Positions 43,734 to 53,924 of a DNA stretch of 64,000 nucleotides are shown piece by piece. Numbering within the stretch: the stretch's first letter is position 1; every line of letters begins with the position of its first letter. This DNA is from UBA4656 sp002405525 (lineage in GTDB: Bacteria; Pseudomonadota; Gammaproteobacteria; Xanthomonadales; Ahniellaceae). Under the pieces are notes generated by a model. That model searched no databases. It saw nothing but the letters and a program-made list of their open reading frames with translations, and was not told the origin of the DNA. The stretch is from positions 1-64,000 of the forward strand of contig DAIMGT010000004.1 in the NCBI GenBank assembly GCA_036723735.1, read 5' to 3'. The position numbers and the translations under genes are program-made.

Positions 43734-46394
43734 ATGAGATTCCTGACCCAGGCCCTGTTCGCCACGGCCGCCAGTCTCGCGCTGGGCGCCTGTGGCGGGG
43801 GCGGTGGCGGCGGCAATGACTCGGCGTTCCAGCCGCAGGGCATTACCGTCAGCGTCAGTCCCGCCAGCAGCTCCAGCACGCCGTCGTCGCTGGTCGGTGT
43901 GACCGTGCGCGTCACCGGCGAGCGCGGCGCTCCCCTGCCCGACGGCACCACCGTGCGCCTGCAGGTCTCGCCGACCGGCGTGGGCCTGCTGTCGAGCTCG
44001 CAGACCGTGACGCCGCCCAACGCCGGCGGAGCGACCGCACTGGCCGAGAGCGTGACCGCACCGCTGACCGGCGGGCTGGTCAACTTCCGCCTCCACACCC
44101 GGGCTGTCGGCACGGCGACCCTCACCGCCTCCGTGACCGACCCGAACGCGCCGGCGCGCGTGGTCACCGGGACAGCATCGGTGTCGGTCGCACCCGGCGC
44201 GCCCAACGATCCGCGGATCAGCCTCCAGCTGGCCGGCAGCAGCACCCTGCCGGTCAACCGGCTCTCGCCGCCAATCAACTACAACTCGCCTTACTTCACG
44301 CCAGTCACGGTGACCTGGCGCAACCTCGATGGCACCCTGGTCACGCCGCGCGACGATGAAGACTTCGTCGGCGTTTCAATCTCGCCGACCGAGACCGCAT
44401 TCTTCACCTTCCTCGACGACCCCGCGACCACGGACATCAACGAGAACCTCGTCGCTCTCGGCCAGGGCCCGGCGAACGTGGTGGCCGGCCGTTCGTTCCT
44501 GCGCGTGTTCTCCTCCCGCATCCCGGGCACCGCGACCCTCACCGTGAGCGCGGTCGACCAGATCACCGGCGAGACCGTGTCTGCGACCCAGACCTTCGTG
44601 GTCAGCAACGGCACCCCGGCGCTGCCCGGCGCGATCGTTTTCGACACCAACGAGTCCCCGGTCTACATCCAGGGCGTCAATGCGCCGTCGACCAAACCGA
44701 TCCAGGTCCTGCTGTTCGACGGCGGCGGTGCGCTGGTGCCGAACGCGCCCTCCGGCGTCAACAACCTGCGCGTCGAGTTGCAGTCGTCCCTCAACGGCGG
44801 CGAGCGACTGAACGGGGTGAGTGCGGCGGGGATCCCGGTCAACGGCAGCACGATCAGCATCCGCAGCAACAACGGCGAGGCGGGGCTGTCGCTGCAGGCG
44901 GGCACGGTCGCGGGCTCGGTGAGCCTGCGCGCGACCGCCGACCGGGCGGACAACAACGTGGACAACGGCATCACCGATGCGGTTACTTCGACGCGCCAGA
45001 TCGTGATCTCCGACGGTCGGATCTTCGACATCCAGATCCAGACCGCCGAATTGAGCGGCGTCAGCGACCAGGTCGCCGGCCCGCCGCCCGGCACCACGAG
45101 CCCCGACGCCACCTACCAGTTGCTGGTGACCGCGCTCGCCACCGACCGCACGGGCAATCCGGTGCCGGGCGGCGCGCAGATCCGCTTCGGCCTCGTCGAC
45201 GAGCCGCAGCAGAACGGCACGTTCACCATCGCGGGCGGCGATGGCAACCCGCTTGAGAATGGTTCCACCTTCACCGCCGGCCAGGGCAACTTCCTCGCCG
45301 CCGGGCCGGGCGACACCCTGCTGGTGCTGGGCGAACAGATCGCCAACAGCCGCGACCTGGAGTCGGCGCGTACGGTGGCGTCGGTGCAAGGACCGACGCA
45401 ACTCACGGTCACCGCCCCCTTCAATCCGAACGATGTTTCGGGGACCTCGGTGGACGGTGGTCCGATCTTCCCCTACGTAATCGGCCGCGCCGCCGATGCC
45501 AACGTGCTGGCCTCGGGCAACACCGGTTTCGGAAGCTTGCCTGGCGTTGCCGCCAGCGTGGTGACGTTCCCGGCGCGCCGCCTGGGCAAGGCGGTCTACC
45601 TGTGGGTCCAGGGCAACGGCAGCATCGTGCCCGGCACCACCCGCGCGCGGATCGTGAGCGACGTCGAGACCTTCCGCCTGCCGGGTGCCGGACCAGCGGT
45701 GGTTACCGCCCGCCCTGCGTCGGTACTGGCGAACCGCGCAACCACGGTCACCACCTGCGTCAACGATGCGGCCGGCAACCCGGTGCCAGGGGTGGCGATC
45801 GGTTTTGCCTTCGAGCCCCCCGCGACCGGCTCCGTCAACGGAGTTTCCGGATCCGGATTGACCTTGCCGACCGGGGCCAACGGCTGCACCACGAGCAACG
45901 TGCTCGGCAACCTCGCACCGGGGTCCAGCGGGGACGGCAAGCTGGTGTTCAACGTCGGCGACAGCGAATTCGAGGTCGCCGTGGTTCGTGCCGGCACCAA
46001 TGCGATCACGATCGGGCCCAGCCCGCTGGCGGCCTTCGCCACGCTGCCCAACCAGCCGTTGAGCGCAGCGATCGTGGCCTGCATCGTCGATGGCGCCGGC
46101 CCGGTCCCCGGGGTCGTCATCGGCGGCTCCTGCCCCTTGCCGACGCCCGCAGCACCGGCGGTTCTACCGCCGACGCTCAGCGTGGCCTTGCCGCAGACCA
46201 CCGGCACCGACGGCTGCGCGGTGATCCCGGTGAGTTACTCGAACATGATCGTGCAGGATGGAGCCAACGTCGTGATCCGCTCCTCCACCTGCACCTTCAC
46301 CTCGACCGCCAATGTCGGCGGTAGCGTGCAGATCGTCGGGACCCGCCGGTGCGGCGACGGGCTGTTGCCGGCCGTGGTCGGCTGCCCGCCCTGA
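43734..46394 (+). CDS. Large Ig-like-repeat lipoprotein downstream of pilQ
   Basis: An 886-residue probable lipoprotein: a signal ending LGAC at Cys20, then a Gly-rich linker (a run of seven glycines) and a beta-rich body. Repeated segments such as LVGVTVRVTGERGAPLPDG, RTGNPVPGGAQIRFGLV and DAAGNPVPGVAIGFAFEP look like bacterial Ig-like (Big_1/invasin-type) modules. There are few charged helices and several Cys near the C-terminus. It most likely sits on the outer membrane or cell surface. It is co-directional with the pil operon with a 47-bp gap, so co-expression is plausible. No biochemical function is known. Confidence 0.78.
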   Translation: MRFLTQALFATAASLALGACGGGGGGGNDSAFQPQGITVSVSPASSSSTPSSLVGVTVRVTGERGAPLPDGTTVRLQVSPTGVGLLSSSQTVTPPNAGGATALAESVTAPLTGGLVNFRLHTRAVGTATLTASVTDPNAPARVVTGTASVSVAPGAPNDPRISLQLAGSSTLPVNRLSPPINYNSPYFTPVTVTWRNLDGTLVTPRDDEDFVGVSISPTETAFFTFLDDPATTDINENLVALGQGPANVVAGRSFLRVFSSRIPGTATLTVSAVDQITGETVSATQTFVVSNGTPALPGAIVFDTNESPVYIQGVNAPSTKPIQVLLFDGGGALVPNAPSGVNNLRVELQSSLNGGERLNGVSAAGIPVNGSTISIRSNNGEAGLSLQAGTVAGSVSLRATADRADNNVDNGITDAVTSTRQIVISDGRIFDIQIQTAELSGVSDQVAGPPPGTTSPDATYQLLVTALATDRTGNPVPGGAQIRFGLVDEPQQNGTFTIAGGDGNPLENGSTFTAGQGNFLAAGPGDTLLVLGEQIANSRDLESARTVASVQGPTQLTVTAPFNPNDVSGTSVDGGPIFPYVIGRAADANVLASGNTGFGSLPGVAASVVTFPARRLGKAVYLWVQGNGSIVPGTTRARIVSDVETFRLPGAGPAVVTARPASVLANRATTVTTCVNDAAGNPVPGVAIGFAFEPPATGSVNGVSGSGLTLPTGANGCTTSNVLGNLAPGSSGDGKLVFNVGDSEFEVAVVRAGTNAITIGPSPLAAFATLPNQPLSAAIVACIVDGAGPVPGVVIGGSCPLPTPAAPAVLPPTLSVALPQTTGTDGCAVIPVSYSNMIVQDGANVVIRSSTCTFTSTANVGGSVQIVGTRRCGDGLLPAVVGCPP

Positions 46395-46421
46395 CCGAGC
46401 GGTTTTTCCCCGCAGTGACCG

Positions 46422-46445
46422 GAGGGCCGCCGCGAGGCGGCCCTC
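46422..46445 (+). terminator. Strong hairpin after the Ig-like lipoprotein gene
   Basis: GAGGGCCGCC and GGCGGCCCTC form a perfect 10-bp stem around a GCGA tetraloop, 27 bp after the stop codon. There is no T-tract after the stem (TGCGCTTCGG), so its terminator role is only probable. Confidence 0.55.
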
Positions 46446-46623
46446 TGCGCTTCGGAGCCGGCGCGCGTTGCAACCCCGGTGCGCCGCCGCCGGGCCGGAC
46501 AAACAGGCCGATATCCGGACGTGGCGCGACCGCACGCTCCAGCGTGGCACCGCACCCGGCTTCGCAGGGAGCTCCTCCGTCGGCCTGCTTCCATCCCCCG
46601 CACCGCAAGAGGAAGCACCGACG

Positions 46624-47799
46624 GTGTCATCCCGGATCGAGCTGCCGGCGGCTACGATCCTGTGCCGCGAGGGCGACCCGCGGGGTTCAGCGTTCCGCGT
46701 CGAACGCGGGAAGATCGAACCGATCAGCGGTTCCGACGCCGCCGCGATCGCGCTCGGGCGCCTCGGTCTTGGCGACCCTCTGGGTGAGATGCCGGTGATG
46801 GACGGTGAGCTACGCACCGCCACGGCGCGAGCGATCACCGGCTGCGTCCTGACTCCGCTCGCGCGCGGGCAGTTGAGCGAGCGGATCGAAGCCGCGGCCC
46901 CCGTCGTGCGTGCGATGCTGCGCGGCCAGCTGCAGCGGAACCGGTCTGCGCTCCAACGCCCGCGGGGACTCCCGGGGCGAGCATCGAACGGGGCGGCCGA
47001 TCGCGGACTGACGCGGCGGGGCGCGGATGATGCGGTGGCCACGAACCGGCTGGAGTCACGCCTGCGCACAGCGCTCGACCGCGGTGCGCTCGCCGTGCCC
47101 TGCCAGCCGGTGCTGGAAATCGCGACCGCTAACATCGCGGAAGCCCAGGCTCTCGTCCGCTGGAGCAAGCCGGACTTCGCCCCGCTCGTCCCCGGGGCGT
47201 TCATCCTCATCGCAGAGGACACCTCGCCGATCGTGCCGGTCGCGCGCCACGCGTTCGCGTAGGCCTGCGCGACCCTCGCGTGCCCGCAGGCACGGGGCGT
47301 CAAACCCTTGCCGTTGGTCGCGATCAACGTGCCGGCGCGGCAACTCGCCGGTGCCGACGTGCTGAGCGCCCTGCGGGAGGTCGCCGGGGCAGCCGGCGTC
47401 GCGCCGCCGGCAATCGGCATCGAGATCACCAAGCGTCTTGCCCTCGACGTGGATGCTGCCGCGGCACTCATCGCACACGCGCACGCCGCCGGTCTGCGCG
47501 TCGCATTGGACGGCTTCGGCGGCGGCTTCCCGAACCTCGGACATCTGCGCCAGCTGACCATCGCTACCCTCAAGCTCGATCGTGTACTCGCCGGCCAGCT
47601 GCTGTGCGCTCCGCCCTGCCACGCCATCGTGCAGGCGGCATACGGCATGGCCGCCGCGCTGGGCGCTGATCTCACGGCCGAGGGCGTCGAGACGAAGCCG
47701 CAGCTGGATGCGCTGCGCGCCACCGGCTGCCGCTGTGCGCAGGGCTGGCCGGTCGGTCGACCCGCCAGCGCCGAGCCGGTCGCCGGCATGTGCCGCGCC
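46624..47799 (+). pseudogene. cNMP-binding/EAL domain protein with a nonsense codon and a degenerate active site
   Basis: From GTG 46624 (AAGAGGAAG upstream) the frame encodes a cyclic-nucleotide-binding-like segment (ATILCREGDPRGSAFRVERG) and the start of an EAL domain (AVPCQPVLEI). It is then stopped by TAG at 47260-47262 (codon 213). EAL homology continues in the same frame: [36 protein letters not shown] and QGWPVGRP. The EAL Glu is Gln (QALVRW), DDFGTG is DGFGGG and the second Glu of EITE is Lys. The c-di-GMP phosphodiesterase site was therefore already damaged. The frame runs into tkt without a stop; EAL homology ends near 47.8 kb. Confidence 0.75.
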
Positions 47800-47879
47800 G
47801 CGCGGCTTGCCGCTGCAGCGCGTCGCGCGCGACAATCGCCTGCCGCGCGCCCGCCGTACCGTCACCCGGATTCCGCCCG

Positions 47880-49886
47880 ATGCCCACCCGCCGCGAACTG
47901 GCCAACGCGATCCGCGCGCTGGCGATGGATGCCGTCCAGCAGGCCAATTCGGGCCACCCGGGCATGCCGATGGGCATGGCCGATCTCGCCGAGGTGCTCT
48001 GGAACGACTTCCTGCGCCACAACCCGGCCAACCCGCGCTGGGTCAACCGCGACCGCTTCGTGCTGTCGAACGGCCACGGTTCAATGCTGCTGTACGCGCT
48101 GCTGCACCTGTCGGGCTACGTTTTCCCGCTCGACGAGATCAAGCGCTTCCGCCAGTTGCACTCCAAGACCCCCGGTCATCCGGAGGCCAGCGAATTCCCC
48201 GGCATCGAGACCACGACCGGCCCGTTGGGGCAGGGGCTCGCCAACGCGGTGGGCATGGCGCTGGCCGAAAAAGTGCTGGCACAGCGCTTCAACCGGCCGG
48301 GCTTCAGCGTGGTTGACCACATGACCTACGTCTTCCTCGGCGACGGATGTCTCATGGAAGGCATCTCGCACGAGGCCTGCTCGCTGGCCGGCACCTTCAA
48401 GCTCGGCAAGCTGGTCGCGATCTGGGACGACAACCGGATCAGCATCGACGGCCGCACGCCGGGCTGGTTCGGCGACGACACGCCGGCGCGCTTCGAGGCC
48501 TACGGCTGGGAGGTGATCCGCGACGTCGACGGCCACAATCCGGAGGCGATCAAGGCCGCGCTGGTGTCGGCCGCGATTGACCCCGACAAGCCGACCCTGA
48601 TCTGCGCGCGCACCATCATCGGCTACGGCGCGCCGAACAAGCAGGACACCGAGGGCGCGCACGGCGCGCCGCTGGGCAGCAACGAGGTGGCCGCCGCGCG
48701 CGAGCGCCTGGGCTGGTCGCATCCGCCCTTCGTGGTGCCCGACGACATCTACGCCGCCTGGGACGCCAGCCGCCGCGGTGGGCAGTGGGAGTACGAGTGG
48801 GACGCGCTGTTCGCCCGCTACCGCCAGGCGCACCCCGATCTCGCCGCCGAGTTCGAGCGCCGCATGCGCGGCGATCTGCCCGACAGCTGGGCCACGCACG
48901 CGCGCGCGTACATCGCGAAGCTGCAGGCGGACGGCCCGGTGGTCGCCTCGCGCAAGGCCTCGCAGATGGTGCTCGACGCCTTCGGCCCGCTGCTGCCGGA
49001 GCTGATCGGCGGCTCGGCCGACCTCGCGCATTCCAACCTCACGCTGTGGAAGGGCTCGAAGGACGTCAACGCCGGCACGCCAAGCGGCAACTACGTCTAC
49101 TTCGGCGTGCGCGAGTTCGGCATGAGCGCGATCGCCAATGGCATCGCCCTGCACGGCGGCTTCATGCCCTACGACGCGACCTTCCTGGTGTTCTCCGACT
49201 ACGCGCGCAACGCGGTGCGCATGAGCGCCCTGATCCCGACGCGCGCGATCCACGTCTACACCCACGACTCGATCGGCCTCGGCGAGGACGGCCCCACCCA
49301 CCAGCCGGTCGAGCACCTGGCGAGCCTGCGCTACATCCCGAACAACCGCGTCTGGCGGCCCTGCGACGCAGTCGAATCGGCGGTCGCCTGGAAGGCGGCG
49401 ATCGAACGCCGCGACGGGCCGTCCTGCCTCGTTTTCTCGCGCCAAAACCTCGCCCACCAGCCGCGCACGGCCGCGCAGGTCGAGGCCATCGCGCGCGGCG
49501 GCTACGTGCTGCTGGATACCGCCGACGGCAAGGTCGAGGCGATCATCGTCGCCACCGGCAGCGAGGTGGAGCTGGCCATGCAGGCCGGCCGCCACCTGCA
49601 GCAGCAGGGCATCGGCGCGCGCGTGGTCTCGATGCCCTGCGCCGAAGTCTTCGACGCCCAGCCGCTGGAGTACCGCGAGGGCGTGCTGCCGTCCTGGTGC
49701 CGCGTGCGCGTGGCGGTCGAGGCGGGCGTGACGCACTACTGGCGCAAGGTCGTCGGCCTCGACGGCGCGGTGGTGGGCATCGACACCTTCGGCGCCTCGG
49801 CACCGGCCGACCGGCTCTACGCCCACTTCGGCATCACCGTCGAGGCGGTGGTCGACGGGGTGCGCTCGCAACTGACCGCGCGCTGA
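47880..49886 (+). CDS. tkt: Transketolase
   Basis: A 668-residue thiamine-diphosphate enzyme of the pentose phosphate and Calvin-type sugar shuffles. The N-terminal TPP segment [38 protein letters not shown], the TPP motif [13 protein letters not shown] and the pyrimidine domain [14 protein letters not shown] and [20 protein letters not shown] are all present. ATG 47880 ([20 protein letters not shown]) is the standard start. The upstream region is occupied by the EAL pseudogene tail, so its promoter probably lies inside that relic. Confidence 0.96.
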   Translation: MPTRRELANAIRALAMDAVQQANSGHPGMPMGMADLAEVLWNDFLRHNPANPRWVNRDRFVLSNGHGSMLLYALLHLSGYVFPLDEIKRFRQLHSKTPGHPEASEFPGIETTTGPLGQGLANAVGMALAEKVLAQRFNRPGFSVVDHMTYVFLGDGCLMEGISHEACSLAGTFKLGKLVAIWDDNRISIDGRTPGWFGDDTPARFEAYGWEVIRDVDGHNPEAIKAALVSAAIDPDKPTLICARTIIGYGAPNKQDTEGAHGAPLGSNEVAAARERLGWSHPPFVVPDDIYAAWDASRRGGQWEYEWDALFARYRQAHPDLAAEFERRMRGDLPDSWATHARAYIAKLQADGPVVASRKASQMVLDAFGPLLPELIGGSADLAHSNLTLWKGSKDVNAGTPSGNYVYFGVREFGMSAIANGIALHGGFMPYDATFLVFSDYARNAVRMSALIPTRAIHVYTHDSIGLGEDGPTHQPVEHLASLRYIPNNRVWRPCDAVESAVAWKAAIERRDGPSCLVFSRQNLAHQPRTAAQVEAIARGGYVLLDTADGKVEAIIVATGSEVELAMQAGRHLQQQGIGARVVSMPCAEVFDAQPLEYREGVLPSWCRVRVAVEAGVTHYWRKVVGLDGAVVGIDTFGASAPADRLYAHFGITVEAVVDGVRSQLTAR

Positions 49887-49897
49887 TCGTGAGCGGC

Positions 49898-50320
49898 ATG
49901 CACTGGCCCGGCCTTGCGATCTGCGCTGCGGCCGGTGTCCTCGTGGTCGCCGTCGCCCATGCCGCGGCGGCCGGTGGCGACATCGGCGCGCGCGCGCCGG
50001 CCGCGGTGGTCGACACGCTCACGGTGGTCAGCTCATCGCCGCCCCTCGCGCCCGGGTGTGAGGGCACCGTGATCCTGCGTGCGACCTTCACCGCGGACGG
50101 CGTTTATGCCGATCCGCGGCTGGTCGAAATCGAGGAGCACACGGGCGCGCTGGAGCCTCACGAGCGCGAGCGCCTCGAGCGCGAAGCCCTGCGCGCGTTC
50201 AATGCGGTGCGCAAGTGGCGCTTCCGCGCGCCACCCGGCGCCGCGCTTCCGGAGCCCGGAACCCAGATCGACGTGCCCGTGCAGTTCGTGACGATGCCGG
50301 AAACCAAGGGCCGCGACTGA
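49898..50320 (+). CDS. Periplasmic TonB C-terminal-like protein
   Basis: A 140-residue protein with an N-terminal membrane/signal segment (LAICAAAGVLVVAVAHAAAA) and a C-terminal region (GTVILRATFTADGVYADPRLVEI, FNAVRKWRFRAPPG) resembling the TonB C-terminal fold. It may be a small energy-transducer relative, but lacks the proline-rich linker of classical TonB. ATG 49898 is used; a GTG at 49889 gives three extra residues. It starts 11 bp after tkt. Confidence 0.68.
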   Translation: MHWPGLAICAAAGVLVVAVAHAAAAGGDIGARAPAAVVDTLTVVSSSPPLAPGCEGTVILRATFTADGVYADPRLVEIEEHTGALEPHERERLEREALRAFNAVRKWRFRAPPGAALPEPGTQIDVPVQFVTMPETKGRD

Positions 50321-50338
50321 GCCGCGGCGCGGCGCGCT

Positions 50339-51103
50339 TCACGACGCCGGCATCGGCACCGGGCCGAAGTAGCGCGCGAACTCGGCGTGCACCTCGGGAT
50401 GGTGCTCGGCGAGTACGTCCGGCGCGCTGAAGTAGTACTCGGCGCACACCGCGAAGAACTCGTCGGGCGACTCGGCGGCGTAGGGGTCCAGCACGGTCTC
50501 CTCGCCGCGGTCGACGGCCTCGGACAGCGTGTCGAAGCAGCGCTGCATGGTGCTGCGCCAGCGCCGCCACGCGACGACGTCGGCGAACGGCGGGATGCCG
50601 TCGGAATCGCCGTCGGCCATGTCGATCTTGTGCGCAATTTCGTGCACGACGACGTTGAAGCCCTCGAACGGCGCCGCGAGGTCGGCCTCGATGTCGGCCC
50701 ACGACAGGATCACCGGGCCCTGCGACCAGGCTTCGCCGGCGAGTTCGTCGTCCCACTCGCTGACCACCTCGGTGTCGCTGTCGTGGTGGCTGCGTCGGAC
50801 GCGGAACTGGCCGGGATAGAGGATCACCTCGTGCCAGTGGCCGAGCGCCTCGAACGGCAGGTGGACCAGCGGCAGGCAGGCCTGGGTCGCCACCAGCAGG
50901 CGCATGCGGTCGGTCAGTTCCAGCCCGTGGGTGGTCGAGAAGGACCGCTGGTCGAGGAAGCGTGCGACCTGCACCCGCAGCCGCGCGAGGTCGTCCTCCG
51001 TGCGCCCGTCGAGCAGCCGCAGACTCGACAGCGCGTCCGACCACGCGGCGTCGGCGACGGGTGTCGGCGCGCGTGCGACCCGGCGCCTTAGCCAGTCGAG
51101 CAT
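50339..51103 (-). CDS. mtfA: Zinc-dependent peptidase MtfA family
   Basis: A 254-residue cytosolic metallopeptidase homologue. The zinc motif HEIAHK, followed by DMADGDSDGIPPF and a downstream ESPDEFFAVCAEYYF glutamate region, matches MtfA. In E. coli MtfA binds the glucose regulator Mlc. Mlc is not visible here, so whether that role holds is unknown. ATG 51103 gives MLDWLRRRV; the gene converges with the TonB-like gene 18 bp away. Confidence 0.9.
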   Translation of the reverse strand: MLDWLRRRVARAPTPVADAAWSDALSSLRLLDGRTEDDLARLRVQVARFLDQRSFSTTHGLELTDRMRLLVATQACLPLVHLPFEALGHWHEVILYPGQFRVRRSHHDSDTEVVSEWDDELAGEAWSQGPVILSWADIEADLAAPFEGFNVVVHEIAHKIDMADGDSDGIPPFADVVAWRRWRSTMQRCFDTLSEAVDRGEETVLDPYAAESPDEFFAVCAEYYFSAPDVLAEHHPEVHAEFARYFGPVPMPAS

Positions 51104-51429
51104 GGGGCGCTGCGAATCGTGGATGAGGCGACGCGAGCGAAGCGCGTGGCGGCCGCCACGCGGGTGGCCGGGATCGACGGATGGCGCAAATTGGATCTCC
51201 CGGAAGCCCCCGCGCGCCGGCCGGCGTGCGGGGGAGTGACGCGTCGGCTCCCGGTCTGACGCGAGAGGCCCTGGGCCGGGTCCGCACCACCGGATGCGGC
51301 GCCGTCCACCGACCTGTACTCGGACCATCCCCATGCCCTGAAGTTCCACGCGCTGCAGTGCAGCAGGAGCGGCGGGCAGGGCCCGGACTACACTGCGCGG
51401 CCGGCGTCGACGGCGGTGCAGGGGGAACT
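51104..51429. other. Intergenic region upstream of the FakA-FakB gene
   Basis: These 326 bp lie between the divergent mtfA and the fused fatty-acid-kinase gene. Frames are open here but show no recognisable protein. A TACACT -10-like hexamer at 51389-51394 lies about 36 bp before the GTG start and may belong to its promoter; no good -35 was found. Nothing else stands out. Confidence 0.5.
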
Positions 51430-53265
51430 GTGTTGGAACGAGCATCGACCTCGCAACGCCTGAGCGGATACGGCCTGCGGCGCGCGCTGATGGCCGGCAT
51501 CCAGCGGGTGGTCGCGCGCCGCGACGAGATCAACCGGATCAACGTGTTTCCGGTCGCGGACGGCGACACCGGCACCAACATGGCGTTTACCCTCGGCGCC
51601 GTGATGGCGGCCATCCAAGGGCGTCGGCAGGGCCATGCCGGCGAACTGCTGCGCCGCGCGGCGTCGGAGGCGATCGACGGCGCACGCGGCAATTCCGGCG
51701 CGATCCTCGCCCAGTTCCTGCAGGGGCTGAGCGAACATCTCGGTCCCGCGCGCCGGCTGACCCCGGAATCGCTGGCGCTGGCCACCGCGGCGGGCTCGCT
51801 TTCGGCCCGCGAAGCACTCGCGGAGCCGCGCGAGGGCACCATCCTGTCGGTGATCCACGCCTTCTCCAGCGAGTGGAACCGACAGGCGCTGGCCGGCGCG
51901 CGCGATTTCCGCTCCGGCTTCACGGCCGCGCTGGAGCGCGCGCGGGAGGCGCTGCGCGAGACCCCGCAGCAGCTCCCGGCGCTGCGCGAGGCCGGCGTGG
52001 TCGATGCCGGGGCGCTCGGCTTCGTCGATCTGCTGGAGGGCATCGAGGAGTTCATGCGCTCCGGCAAGGGCGTGCTGCGCGGCGCGCCGCCGTTGCGGCA
52101 GGCCGAGCCGGGAGTCGACGCGCCCGTGCTGCACGGTGCCGCCGAAACGCATCGCTTCTGCACCGAGTGTGTCGTCAGCGCGGACGCGGTCGACCGGCTG
52201 GCGCTGAAGGCCGCGCTGCTGGCCATGCCGCTGACCAGCCTGGTGCTGGCCGGCACCCGCGACAAGGTGCGCGTGCACGCCCACCTCGACGATCCGCGCG
52301 CGCTGTTCGAGGCCTGCGCGCGCTTCGGCCGGATTTCCAGCGAGAAGGCCGACGACATGGTGCGCCAGGCCGACAGCGCCGCGCAGTCGCGCGAGCGGGT
52401 GGCGATCGTGACCGATTCCGGCGCCGACATGCCGCCGGAGGAAATGGAGCGCCTGGCCATCCACCTGGTCCCGGTGCGGGTGTCGTTCGGGTCGCGCGAC
52501 TACCTCGACAAGGTCTCGCTGTCCGCGCGCGAGTTCTTCCGCGAATTGCGCGAATCGCCGGTTCCTCCGCGCACCTCGCAGCCGCCGCCCGGAGACTTCC
52601 GGCGCCTGTTCGAGTTCCTGCTCTCGCACCACCGTGACCTGGTCTACGTCGGGCTCTCGCGCATGCTGTCGGGCACCCTGCAGTCGGGCGAATCGGCCGC
52701 CGCACGGGTCGACGCCGCGCGCGCGAGGGTCGTGGATTCGTGCCACGGCGGCGCCGCGCAGGGGCTGCTCGCGATGGATGCCGCCGCCGCCGCCGCCGCC
52801 GGCTGGGACGCCCCGCGGATCGCCGCACGGGTCACCGAGATGGTGCCGCGCACGCATCTGTTCGCCGTGGTGAAGGACCTCAAGTACGGCGTGCGCGGGG
52901 GACGCGCGCCCAAGGCCGCGCTGCCGCTGCAGCGCTGGCTGGGCCTGATCCCCTTGATCCGCAACCGGCCGAATGGACGGCTCGGCATCGGCGGTGCGCT
53001 GTTCGGTCGCGAAAACCTGCCCGAGCGCTTCGCCGCTGCGGTGGCGCGTCGGCTCGACCCGTCGAAGTCGTGGCGACTTCTCGTCTGCCATTGCGACTGC
53101 ATCGAGGACGGAGAGGCCCTGCGCCGTGCGCTGCGCGAGCGCATCCCGAAGGTCGAAGCCGACTGGCTGATCGAGGCGGGCAGCGGCATCGGTGCGCACG
53201 CAGGCCCCGGTTCGCTGGTGCTCGGCGTCCAGGAAGCGGTCCCGCTGTCGGTACCGGCCGGATGA
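51430..53265 (+). CDS. FakA-FakB fusion (DhaL/DAK2 plus DegV), putative fatty acid kinase
   Basis: A 611-residue fusion. Residues about 20-210 form a DhaL/FakA-like kinase domain (NRINVFPVADGDTGTNMAFTL, GARGNSGAILAQFLQG), then a middle part (FCTECVV). The C-terminal half (about 315-605) is a DegV/FakB-like domain with IVTDSGADMP, the TSQP motif (RTSQPPPGDF) and SGTLQSGESAAA. In Firmicutes FakA phosphorylates FakB-bound fatty acids to acyl-phosphates, the substrate of PlsY. Here both parts are one protein and plsY overlaps its stop (ATGA). The start is GTG 51430. Direct activity is unproven. Confidence 0.85.
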   Translation: MLERASTSQRLSGYGLRRALMAGIQRVVARRDEINRINVFPVADGDTGTNMAFTLGAVMAAIQGRRQGHAGELLRRAASEAIDGARGNSGAILAQFLQGLSEHLGPARRLTPESLALATAAGSLSAREALAEPREGTILSVIHAFSSEWNRQALAGARDFRSGFTAALERAREALRETPQQLPALREAGVVDAGALGFVDLLEGIEEFMRSGKGVLRGAPPLRQAEPGVDAPVLHGAAETHRFCTECVVSADAVDRLALKAALLAMPLTSLVLAGTRDKVRVHAHLDDPRALFEACARFGRISSEKADDMVRQADSAAQSRERVAIVTDSGADMPPEEMERLAIHLVPVRVSFGSRDYLDKVSLSAREFFRELRESPVPPRTSQPPPGDFRRLFEFLLSHHRDLVYVGLSRMLSGTLQSGESAAARVDAARARVVDSCHGGAAQGLLAMDAAAAAAAGWDAPRIAARVTEMVPRTHLFAVVKDLKYGVRGGRAPKAALPLQRWLGLIPLIRNRPNGRLGIGGALFGRENLPERFAAAVARRLDPSKSWRLLVCHCDCIEDGEALRRALRERIPKVEADWLIEAGSGIGAHAGPGSLVLGVQEAVPLSVPAG

Positions 53266-53924
53266 GCCTCGCGCTGTTCACGTTCAAGCTGCTTGCCGCC
53301 TACCTGCTGGGTTCGGTGTCCGGCAGTCTGGTGCTGGGCCGCTTCCGCGGAGTCGACATCCGGACCCAGGGCAGCGGCAACGCCGGCGGCACCAATGCCT
53401 TCCGCACCCAGGGCGCGTGGTTCGCGCTCGGCACGGTGCTGATCGACGTCGGCAAGGGCGCGCTGGCTGCGGGACTGGGATTCTGGCCGCCTGAGGTGGC
53501 GGGCGTCCCGCCGCTGGCCCAGGCGCTGGCCTGCGGGCTGGCCTGCGCGCTCGGCCATATCTGGCCGGTGTTCTTCGGGTTCCGCGGTGGCAAGGGCGCG
53601 GCAGTGGTGGTGGGCATGGTGGCAGTCTGCCTGCCGGCGGCGCTGCTTCCGCTGGTCGGCGTGTGGTTGCTGCTGCTGACCTTCACCGGCTACGTCGGCC
53701 TGTCGACGGTGGCCGCGGCCCTGAGTCTGGTGCCGTCCGCCTGGTGGCTCGCGTCGGCAGCCGACCGGACGCTGCAGACCGGCATCGCGATCGCGGTCGC
53801 CGCACTGGTTGCGTACACCCACCGGGCCAACCTCGTGCGCCTCGCGCGCGGCACCGAGCACCGCTTCGAGGGCGTGCGCTTGCTGGCGCGGCTGCGGGGA
53901 CTCGCGCCGCGCCGTCGCGTATGA
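53262..53924 (+). CDS. plsY: Acyl-phosphate glycerol-3-phosphate acyltransferase PlsY
   Basis: A 220-residue integral membrane enzyme that transfers an acyl chain from acyl-phosphate to glycerol-3-phosphate, the first step of phospholipid synthesis. The motifs GSGNAGGTNAFR, ALGHIWPVFFGFRGGKGAA and about five to seven membrane segments are typical. It overlaps the FakA-FakB fusion by four bases upstream and birA by four downstream, which suggests tight co-expression with an acyl-phosphate-producing enzyme. Confidence 0.95.
   Translation: MSLALFTFKLLAAYLLGSVSGSLVLGRFRGVDIRTQGSGNAGGTNAFRTQGAWFALGTVLIDVGKGALAAGLGFWPPEVAGVPPLAQALACGLACALGHIWPVFFGFRGGKGAAVVVGMVAVCLPAALLPLVGVWLLLLTFTGYVGLSTVAAALSLVPSAWWLASAADRTLQTGIAIAVAALVAYTHRANLVRLARGTEHRFEGVRLLARLRGLAPRRRV

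Noticed and set aside
47260..47262. Pyrrolysine-type readthrough of TAG in the EAL gene
   Set aside because: No pyl genes are in view and the organism type makes this very unlikely; the EAL site is degenerate as well, so a pseudogene is simpler.
51181..51429. An 83-residue N-terminal extension of the FakA-FakB fusion from ATG 51181
   Set aside because: The extension shows no homology or structure, while the kinase domain begins soon after GTG 51430, which also follows a -10-like hexamer.
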